DNA of 64,000 nt from Sphingobium sp. (GTDB lineage Bacteria > Pseudomonadota > Alphaproteobacteria > Sphingomonadales > Sphingomonadaceae), in the NCBI GenBank assembly GCA_020446425.1, contig JAGRES010000009.1, positions 62,001-126,000 of the forward strand. Reading direction: 5' to 3'. Every line of letters begins with the position of its first letter. The first letter of the stretch is position 1. The notes below the pieces were generated by a model. The model was given only the letters and a program-made list of their open reading frames with translations. It did not search any database and was not told the DNA's origin. The position numbers and the translations under genes are program-made. Shown piece by piece: positions 58,495 through 64,000 of this stretch.

Positions 58495-59852
58495 GCGAGA
58501 GCTCTGGCGTCTGTTGTTGGCTGGAAAATCGGTACGGTGCGTTCCTCCTTGCGCCGTCGCGCCAGATAGGTGGACAGCCCGATCTGCAAAGCCAGCAGCA
58601 TGAACACGAAGGGCTGATAGGCGACGCCAATAAAGGCTGCGCCGAGAAGATAGATCAGGTGTCCCTGTTGCAGCGCCAGCGCCAGTGGCGCGACCCATGC
58701 GTGGCCGTCTTCCTTGCGTTTTCTGTACAGCATATAGATCCGCTGGGTGGCGATGAGCGAGATCAGGTGAATGAGCCCCCATATCGCAAGGCCGGGATAA
58801 CCCTGCTCGCCCAGCATTTCGAAATAGGCGCTGTGATAGGCGCGCCCCTTTTCTGTAATTCTCTCGCGTATGATGCGCTCGCTGCCCTTTTCGCCTTCGG
58901 TGCGCACCGCGTCATAGGTGAAGCCGTTGGAGAGATAGGCGTCGAAACCGCCGCCGGTGGGGTGGGTCTTCACATAGTCCAGCGTCCATTTCCACACTTC
59001 GATACGGGTCGAGGCGCTTTGGTCGCCCTGATAATTTTTGATGGTGCTCATGCGTTCGGTGAAACTGGCCGGCAGGAAGGGGATAGAGACCAGCGCCAGT
59101 ACGCCGATTGCCGCGCCATATATCAGGCGCTTTTCGCTGCGGATCAGGATCAGGCCGCCGAGGAAGAGAATGCATAGCAGGCCGGTGCGGGTCACCGTGC
59201 CGATAGGGATGAGCAGACAGGCAATCGTCAGTCCGGCGGCGAAGGCGCGCACCCGCCAGTCTGGCGGAAAGATGGTGCCGAAACGCGCCAGCCACCAGAT
59301 CAGCGGAATGATGGCGATGGCGACGGTGGATATGGTCGATCCTTCATAGAGGCCGCTATTATCCTCCACCATCAAGTTGAGCTCGCCATAGCCGCCGCCG
59401 TCGAAGATCGTTTTGATGCCGCCGGTGATGATGATCGTGCTGGCACACAGCACCAATATCAGCGCCAGCGCCTCAATCCGCAATTTGGTGCGCAGCGTCA
59501 GCGGCAGGAATATCGCGAAGACCAGTGCCTTCCATACCCATGCCCATTTGGTGGCCGCTTCTATCGGGAAATCGGCATGAGAGGTGGTGTAGCCACACCA
59601 CATTAGCAGCAGGACCATCAAGAGTTGCCGCCAGGACAGGCGGCTGTCGCGCTTGTCGTCGATTGCCGCCCAGCCCAGAAAGGCGAAAGCAAAAGCGATC
59701 GCTGAAATCGGTATGGAATTGAGCAGGAAATAGCTCAGCCGCTGCGGCGATACGATGTCGATATAGGCGTAGACCAGCACGAACAGGAAGGGCCGCTTGA
59801 GCGATATGCCCATCATCAGCGCCAGAAAGACTATGAAGAACAGGTCACGCAT
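58491..59852 (-). CDS. O-antigen-ligase-like protein, exosortase-A-associated O-glycosylation ligase type
   Basis: A 453-residue membrane protein with about 11 hydrophobic helices, of the O-antigen ligase (WaaL/Wzy) superfamily. Its N-terminus (MRDLFFIVFLALMMGISLKRPFLFVLVYAYIDIVSPQRLSY) and a large periplasmic loop (about 280-390, with GGGFDAYL and RAYHSAYFEMLGEQGYPGLAIW) match the putative O-glycosylation ligase of exosortase-A (XrtA) loci. It would move a glycan onto a protein or lipid carrier. ATG 59852 is preferred. It is preceded by a small ORF overlapping its start by 8 bp and is coupled to the acyltransferase. Confidence 0.85.
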   Translation of the reverse strand: MRDLFFIVFLALMMGISLKRPFLFVLVYAYIDIVSPQRLSYFLLNSIPISAIAFAFAFLGWAAIDDKRDSRLSWRQLLMVLLLMWCGYTTSHADFPIEAATKWAWVWKALVFAIFLPLTLRTKLRIEALALILVLCASTIIITGGIKTIFDGGGYGELNLMVEDNSGLYEGSTISTVAIAIIPLIWWLARFGTIFPPDWRVRAFAAGLTIACLLIPIGTVTRTGLLCILFLGGLILIRSEKRLIYGAAIGVLALVSIPFLPASFTERMSTIKNYQGDQSASTRIEVWKWTLDYVKTHPTGGGFDAYLSNGFTYDAVRTEGEKGSERIIRERITEKGRAYHSAYFEMLGEQGYPGLAIWGLIHLISLIATQRIYMLYRKRKEDGHAWVAPLALALQQGHLIYLLGAAFIGVAYQPFVFMLLALQIGLSTYLARRRKEERTVPIFQPTTDARALA

Positions 59853-59982
59853 CGGACGAACCCGCATCCTGCGCTGACGGGGCCGCTGGCGCCTCATGAT
59901 CCAGATCGTCACGCGATAGCAGCCGCCAGCAGGCGATGAGCACCAGCACATGGCTCAGCAATATGGAGAATGTATCTGTCAT
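59845..59982 (-). CDS. possible small membrane protein upstream of the O-glycosylation ligase
   Basis: A 45-codon frame: an N-terminal hydrophobic helix (FSILLSHVLVLIACWRLL, about residues 5-22) followed by a polar, alanine/proline-rich tail (HEAPAAPSAQDAGSSDA). Its TGA lies within the first codons of the ligase gene (8-bp overlap), the arrangement of a translationally coupled gene. The ribosome site is weak (GCGGAA next to the ATG), so it is not certain. No family recognised. Confidence 0.45.
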   Translation of the reverse strand: MTDTFSILLSHVLVLIACWRLLSRDDLDHEAPAAPSAQDAGSSDA

Positions 59983-60099
59983 TTCCGCGTGCGGCCGCCC
60001 TAAATCACTTGACCGGCACAATCGGCCGTAGTTTCACTGTCCCTATAGCGTTTCGTGGTTGACGTGGCGTTAAATAATTTCGCGGTAAGGCGTGGGGCG

Positions 60100-61311
60100 A
60101 TGACGCGTATCCTGCACATATTGGATCACAGCTTGCCGATGCACAGCGGATATACGTTCCGCACCCGCGCGATATTGCGCGCTCAGGCGGCGCAGGGATG
60201 GGATGTGCGTGGTATCACTGGCCATCGCCACACGGCACAGGGATCTGATGTCGAAACCGTTGACGGGCTCATCTTTCATCGCACAGCGGGGCCTGCGCGA
60301 AGCGGCCCACCGGTGTTGCGCGAATGGCGTGAGATCGCCGATCATGAGGCGGCGATAGATGCGTTGGTCACGCAGTGGCGGCCCGACATCGTCCATGCGC
60401 ATTCGCCGGTACTCAACGCCATAGCCGCGCAGCGCGTCGCGCGCCGTCATGGCATCCCCAATATCTATGAAATCAGGGCATTCTGGGAGGATGCATCGGT
60501 CGGCAACGGTACGGGCAGGGAAGGCAGTTTGCGCTTTCGCGCGACCCGCTGGCTGGAAACACGCGCGGTGCATCGCGCCGATGCGGTGGCCGTGATCTGC
60601 GAAGGCTTGAAGTCGGACCTTATCGCGCGTGGCGTTGATCCCACCAAGATCACAGTATCGCCCAATGGCGTGGACATGGAAATGTTTGGCGATCCGGTGC
60701 CGCCCGATCCGCAATTGAGGGCGGAGCTGGGGCTGGATGACGCCGAAGTCACCGGATTCATCGGTAGTTTCTATGATTATGAAGGGCTGGATGATCTGAT
60801 TGCCGCCATGCCGGAACTGGTGGCGCAGCGCCCGAAAGCCAAGCTGCTGCTCGTAGGGGGAGGGCCGCGCGAACAGGCGCTGCGGGCGCAGGCGCAGGCT
60901 TCGCCGGTGGCGCAATCTATCCGCTTCGTCGGGCGGGTGCCGCACGATCAGGTCGAACGCTATTACAGCCTGATTGATATTCTCGCTTATCCGCGCAAAT
61001 CCATGCGCCTCACCGATCTGGTCACGCCGCTCAAACCGCTGGAAGCGATGGCGCAGGGCAGGCTGGTCGCGGCATCGTCAGTCGGCGGGCATCGCGAACT
61101 GATCGAGGATGGTGTGACCGGCACGCTGTTTGCCCCGGATGATCCCAATGCGATTGCCGTTGCGCTGTCGCAATTGCTTGTCGATCGCACCATATGGGAC
61201 CTGCGCCGCAAGACAGCGCGGGAATTTGTCGAACGCGAGAGAAATTGGGCCTCAAACATAGTGCGTTATCAACCTGTTTACCAAAATCTGCTTGAACAAA
61301 GAGGCAGGTAG
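60100..61311 (+). CDS. GT4 glycosyltransferase, exosortase-A-associated type
   Basis: A 403-residue glycosyltransferase. The N-terminus MTRILHILDHSLPMHSGYTFRTRAILRAQAAQGWDV is the typical start of the sugar transferases linked to PEP-CTERM/exosortase-A loci. The GT-B fold has VSPNGVDMEMFG, GFIGSFYDYEGLDDLIAAM, LLLVGGGPREQALRAQA and the late LVTPLKPLEAMAQGR (E-x7-E-like motif). It likely adds a sugar in surface polysaccharide synthesis. ATG 60100 is chosen. Divergent from the ligase-acyltransferase operon. The hydrolase and exosortase partners are not in the window. Confidence 0.88.
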   Translation: MTRILHILDHSLPMHSGYTFRTRAILRAQAAQGWDVRGITGHRHTAQGSDVETVDGLIFHRTAGPARSGPPVLREWREIADHEAAIDALVTQWRPDIVHAHSPVLNAIAAQRVARRHGIPNIYEIRAFWEDASVGNGTGREGSLRFRATRWLETRAVHRADAVAVICEGLKSDLIARGVDPTKITVSPNGVDMEMFGDPVPPDPQLRAELGLDDAEVTGFIGSFYDYEGLDDLIAAMPELVAQRPKAKLLLVGGGPREQALRAQAQASPVAQSIRFVGRVPHDQVERYYSLIDILAYPRKSMRLTDLVTPLKPLEAMAQGRLVAASSVGGHRELIEDGVTGTLFAPDDPNAIAVALSQLLVDRTIWDLRRKTAREFVERERNWASNIVRYQPVYQNLLEQRGR

Positions 61312-61325
61312 ACAGGCCTGTCGGC

Positions 61326-62150
61326 ATGGATTGGGTTGCACGGGTGAAAAGACGAGATGCCAATATAATATTGGTGGCGTTTGCCGGTGTGAGCGGTGCG
61401 GTTATCGCTCATAGCCTCCCGACGCAATTTTATGAGATGCTGGTAACGACATCGGGCATCGCAAAAATCATACCCGCGGCAGCCCCGCCGCTTGGCGAAA
61501 CAGCATCGCTGGCTTTCATGGGGGCAGGGGCGCTGATTGGATCAGCCGCAGCGGCAATAGTGCTGCCATGGCACCAGTCTGGCGGGCAAAGGAATAGCAG
61601 GATGAGTTTTATCTTTTCGAAACTGGCATTTTTCCGGCGCGGCAATTCCGCCGATCCGGGCGTGAGCATTCGCCGCTCGGATGCACATCCGGATGCTCCG
61701 GCTCGCCGCCCTGTGTTTGCAAGCACGGAGCTTGGCCCGGATGCGCTTCCGCCGGTGGATGCCGCCCTGGAGGCAAGTGACGATGCGCAGCCGATGGTGA
61801 AGGATATTACGGGCCTTAGCATGCCGCGTGCGCCTGAGCCCATGCCGTGGGACATGATTCAGGAAGAGATGGACCGCCTGGTTGCTCATGCTCGCGAGAG
61901 GGCGCAGGCTTTCGCGGAAAAATCAGTGGCAGACTCTCCTGTGGCCGCCTCTCTTTCCGATCTCGCCGACAGGCTGGAACTCGGTTTGGCACGACGTAGA
62001 GATGCAGTGGCTGCGCAAGCCGGGCTGTCTCAATCCGACGCGGATGCAACTGCCGAAGATATGGCTGAAAAGTCTGTGAGTCTGCCCCATGGTGAGAAAC
62101 TGGACGAAGCCCTGGCAGCTTTGCGCGGCATAGCCGCCAGGGGTGCCTGA
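61326..62150 (+). CDS. uncharacterised membrane-anchored protein
   Basis: A 274-residue protein starting 14 bp after the glycosyltransferase. Two hydrophobic segments near the N-terminus (about 14-33, IILVAFAGVSGAVIAHSLPT, and 62-80, LAFMGAGALIGSAAAAIVL). The long remainder is polar, with a Pro/Ala-rich linker and a helical region near the end (DMIQEEMDRLVAHARERAQAF and SDLADRLELGLARRRDAVAAQ) and a final DEALAALRGIAARG. It looks like a conserved sphingomonad protein; no domain recognised. Possibly in the same transcript as the glycosyltransferase. Confidence 0.65.
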   Translation: MDWVARVKRRDANIILVAFAGVSGAVIAHSLPTQFYEMLVTTSGIAKIIPAAAPPLGETASLAFMGAGALIGSAAAAIVLPWHQSGGQRNSRMSFIFSKLAFFRRGNSADPGVSIRRSDAHPDAPARRPVFASTELGPDALPPVDAALEASDDAQPMVKDITGLSMPRAPEPMPWDMIQEEMDRLVAHARERAQAFAEKSVADSPVAASLSDLADRLELGLARRRDAVAAQAGLSQSDADATAEDMAEKSVSLPHGEKLDEALAALRGIAARGA

Positions 62151-62152
62151 TC

Positions 62153-62590
62153 TTACCAGTCTTCTATCGTCAAGACTGACAGAGACACTATCCTTTGCAT
62201 ATTCAGCGGTTCGGTCGTGTCTGTGGGTTGATGCTGTTGGTGATATTGGATCTTTTGCTCGTCCACGCAGGCGTCGGCGACGATATGCCCGGCGATAGTA
62301 AATTCGGCCTCTGGCAGGCTTGATGCAAACTGGGCGGTGCGCCGTTCTTGCTCCTCGCCACTGAAACACAGGACGACCTTATGCCTGGCGCCCGTAAAGG
62401 TCGCGCTTGCCCATGGGCGAACGGATGTTGCGATAACGGATGATTCTGGTCCGGCGAGTTCCAAAAGCTGTGCTATCACCCTGGTGTGGGGGTCCCGCCG
62501 CGGTGGCCGGGGCCAATCGCGTTCACGCAGCCGGGACCGCCTGCGTGTTGCTGGCACGGTAACATGGGGGCGTGATTGGGCTTGTGGCAT
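62153..62590 (-). CDS. uncharacterised protein, second gene of the repressor-linked operon
   Basis: A 145-residue protein. The first 36 residues are very basic (RRRSRLRERDWPRPPRRDPHTR), then a compact domain: VIAQLLELAGPESSVIATSVRPWASATFTGARHKVVLCFSGEE, DAEF-like strands and a C-terminal LSVLTIEDW. No signal, membrane helix or known domain is seen. Its ATG shares a base with the stop of the gene upstream (TGATG), so the two are translated together. It lies in a module controlled by the divergent S24 repressor. Confidence 0.7.
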   Translation of the reverse strand: MPQAQSRPHVTVPATRRRSRLRERDWPRPPRRDPHTRVIAQLLELAGPESSVIATSVRPWASATFTGARHKVVLCFSGEEQERRTAQFASSLPEAEFTIAGHIVADACVDEQKIQYHQQHQPTDTTEPLNMQRIVSLSVLTIEDW

Positions 62591-62775
62591 CAGCTGACAG
62601 CTCCATTCTGATAAATGTTCATGAAATGTTCTAGTCTTTTGGTCATTCGAACGCTAGGTTCACGTCCATTCCTCATGTCGAACACCAGCCTTGGATCACG
62701 CACAGCATCCCGTCCAAACCTTGTAGGAGCCATTCCGGTGTCACGAAGAAACTTTTCAATCTGGCGCAATATCAT
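62590..62775 (-). CDS. small conserved protein, first gene of the repressor-linked operon
   Basis: A 61-residue protein: MILRQIEKFLRDTGMAPTRFGRDAVRDPRLVFDMRNGREPSVRMTKRL (quoted in parts elsewhere), which looks like a short helix-turn-helix with a basic end and may bind DNA. The ATG at 62775 has the perfect site AAGGAGG (complement of 62786-62792); a TTG at 62799 would extend it but places the start in front of that site, so it is rejected. It is divergent from the S24 repressor and coupled to the next gene. No function assigned. Confidence 0.7.
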   Translation of the reverse strand: MILRQIEKFLRDTGMAPTRFGRDAVRDPRLVFDMRNGREPSVRMTKRLEHFMNIYQNGAVS

Positions 62776-62823
62776 CGGTATTTTTCCTCCTTTTATCAAA
62801 GATATATATCCGTTTAGCTTTGG

Positions 62824-62877
62824 ATAGGATTATTCCTATATTTCTAGCCAAATCCTACTTGTCTAGGAGAATTCCTA
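62824..62877. promoter_or_regulatory. operator cluster for the S24 repressor (TAGGA-N4-TCCTA dyads)
   Basis: Two perfect dyads: ATAGGA-TTAT-TCCTAT at 62824-62839 and TAGGA-GAAT-TCCTA at 62864-62877, with an extra half-site TCCTA at 62853-62857. Centres are 39 bp apart. This resembles the multi-operator layout of CI-type switches. It lies between the divergent repressor and the two-gene operon. Confidence 0.65.
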
Positions 62878-62893
62878 TCAATATGGTGTGATT

Positions 62894-63586
62894 ATGGATC
62901 AACGGTCTCCACGTGAAATCCTGGCAAGCCTGATTGCGGAAAGAGGCGATAACTATGGTGCGCTTTCACGGCTTATCGGCAGGAATGCGGCCTATATTCA
63001 ACAGTTTATAAAGCGCGGTACGCCCAGGAAGCTGGACGAGAAAGACCGCAGGGTGTTGGCGCGCTATTTTGGCGTCGACGAGGCGCTGCTGGGTGCCGAG
63101 GAAGGGGCTGGTGTCGAACATCGTTCCATAGGAAAATTGGGAACAAAACCACGTAAAATCATAAAAATAGCAGACGTACCTAAGCTGGAAATTGAAGTTT
63201 CGGCGGGTATGGGGACGATTGTCGATGGCGAGTATACGGCAGCAAGCGTGGGATTCGATCTGCACTGGCTGCGCAATCTGGGTCTGAACCCGGAAAATTT
63301 GTCCATTATCGATGTAAAAGGCGAATCCATGGCGCCGACGCTCAGCAATGGCGACACAGTCATGGTCGATATGTCCGACCGGGCGGAGAGGCTGCGTGAC
63401 GGTATTTATGTGTTGCGGCTGGATGATGCGCTGATGGTCAAGCGAGTCTCGCTTTCTCCGCGCCGGGAGCGTCGCGCGCTTACCATTTCGAGCGACAATC
63501 CTCATTTCCCGACATGGGAGGATATCGACCCTGCGCTGGTCGATATTGTGGGCAGGGTCGTGTGGGCGTCGCGGATCCTGACCTGA
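62894..63586 (+). CDS. S24 family CI/LexA-like repressor
   Basis: A 230-residue repressor. The N-terminal part (about 1-70: REILASLIAERGDNYGALSRLIGRNAAYIQQFIKRG, then LARYFGVDEALLG) is an XRE-like DNA-binding region. The C-terminal S24 peptidase domain has VKGESMAPTLSNGDTVMVD (catalytic Ser) and DDALMVKRVSL (catalytic Lys); a possible Ala-Gly cleavage bond lies in VSAGMGTI. A GTG at 62888 is an alternative start. No good Shine-Dalgarno is close, so a leaderless start, as for lambda cI, is possible. Divergent from the two-gene operon. No phage genes are nearby, so it is not simply a prophage remnant. Confidence 0.85.
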   Translation: MDQRSPREILASLIAERGDNYGALSRLIGRNAAYIQQFIKRGTPRKLDEKDRRVLARYFGVDEALLGAEEGAGVEHRSIGKLGTKPRKIIKIADVPKLEIEVSAGMGTIVDGEYTAASVGFDLHWLRNLGLNPENLSIIDVKGESMAPTLSNGDTVMVDMSDRAERLRDGIYVLRLDDALMVKRVSLSPRRERRALTISSDNPHFPTWEDIDPALVDIVGRVVWASRILT

Positions 63587-63598
63587 TCAATATCGTTA

Positions 63599-63616
63599 GC
63601 GCCTTGAATAAGGCGC
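63599..63616 (+). promoter_or_regulatory. hairpin at the start of the metallo-beta-lactamase-fold gene
   Basis: A 7-bp stem GCGCCTT / AAGGCGC with loop GAAT, ending 4 bp before the ATG at 63621. The only ribosome site (AAGG) lies inside the stem, so it may limit translation. No T-tract, so not a normal terminator. Confidence 0.45.
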
Positions 63617-63620
63617 CTCT

Positions 63621-64000
63621 ATGAGCCACATCCCGGGCATGACAGAAACAGATCCCGCCGCACAAACCCTGCCGCCGCTCCGCGCAGCCATCATTCCCGT
63701 CACGCCCTTGCAGCAGAACTGCACCTTGCTGTGGTGTACAAAGACTGGAAAGGGCGCATTTGTCGATCCCGGCGGCGACCTGGAGCAGCTCAAGGCTGCT
63801 GCCAAGCAGCATGACGTGACGATTGAGAAGATTCTCGTCACTCACGGTCATATTGATCATTGCGGCCAGGCCGGCATATTGGCCGGTGAACTCGGTGTGC
63901 CCATTGAGGGACCGCATGAAGATGACCGGTTCTGGATTTCCCGTCTGGTAGAGGACGGCCAGAAATATGGCATTCAGGGAAAGCCTTTCGAGCCGGATCG
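63621..64000 (+). CDS. metallo-beta-lactamase fold hydrolase (cut by window end)
   Basis: The first 126 residues of a glyoxalase II/YcbL-type hydrolase; the frame is open to the edge. Seen: IIPVTPLQQNCTLLWCTKTGKGAFVDPGGDLEQL and the metal motif ILVTHGHIDHCGQ (H-x-H-x-D-H). The insert GPHEDDRFWISRLVEDGQKYG is typical of the YcbL-like subgroup. Substrate not certain; thioester hydrolysis is likely from family knowledge. ATG 63621 is used; an ATG at 63639 is an alternative. Confidence 0.88.
   Translation, partial: MSHIPGMTETDPAAQTLPPLRAAIIPVTPLQQNCTLLWCTKTGKGAFVDPGGDLEQLKAAAKQHDVTIEKILVTHGHIDHCGQAGILAGELGVPIEGPHEDDRFWISRLVEDGQKYGIQGKPFEPD

Noticed and set aside
62153-63586. Prophage or phage remnant
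   Set aside because: Only a CI-like repressor is present; no integrase, structural or lysis genes and no attachment-site duplication seen.

Overview
The window is about 64 kb of a fairly GC-rich, densely coded alphaproteobacterial chromosome. The best fit is a member of the Sphingomonadales. The reasons are the gene order eno - ftsB-like - pdhA - pdhB with a lipoyl domain fused to the E1 beta subunit, a PEP-CTERM protein with exosortase-A-associated sugar genes, Sphingomonas-type DUF4170 and DOMON-like proteins, and the character of RpoD and DnaG. The genus cannot be fixed from the sequence. Two compatible-solute pathways suggest a marine or salt-exposed life.

Layout. 1-10 kb: the end of recG, an MscS channel, tyrS, NamZ (DUF1343), a tautomerase/HxlR divergon, and a MoxR-GFA-CoxE operon. 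10-21 kb: information and nucleotide metabolism (rpoD, dnaG, yqeY, carA, carB, greA). This block is interrupted twice by nearly equal-sized (432 and 434 bp) elements, each a DUF559/Vsr-like endonuclease gene between palindrome-rich terminal inverted repeats. 21-24 kb: rhomboid protease, DUF4170 and a YqjD/YqjE-like envelope cluster. 24-28.5 kb: eno, ftsB-like, pdhA, pdhB. 28.5-32 kb: TadE, TadE and TadG pilus-accessory genes. 32-38 kb: phytoene-synthase-like protein, EF-hand protein, trmFO, DUF952 and gyrA, with an alternating purine-pyrimidine tract upstream of gyrA. 38-44 kb: two tandem TPR paralogues, an Lrp regulator, a histidine kinase with a degenerate ATPase domain, and a polysaccharide deacetylase.

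44.7-57 kb is an osmoprotection block: the N-acetylglutaminylglutamine amide (NAGGN) trio (amidotransferase, GNAT/ATP-grasp ligase, M42 peptidase), an amidase, a MarR regulator, and ectA-ectB-ectC-ectD with a sodium:solute symporter. Two related palindromes lie between the MarR gene and ectA, and one of them contains a TATAAT box. 57-62 kb: tRNA-Pro, a CAU-anticodon tRNA (probably Ile2), and surface polysaccharide genes (acyltransferase, exosortase-A-type O-glycosylation ligase, a probable 45-residue membrane protein, glycosyltransferase). 62-64 kb: an S24 (CI/LexA-like) repressor divergent from a coupled two-gene operon of unknown function, with TAGGA-N4-TCCTA operators between them, then the start of a metallo-beta-lactamase-fold gene cut by the window edge.

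Most of the window is core genome. The least explained parts are the two DUF559 inverted-repeat elements, the S24 repressor divergon at the right end, and the regulatory DNA of the ectoine and gyrA genes. All calls are from reading the sequence; no database search or computation was run.
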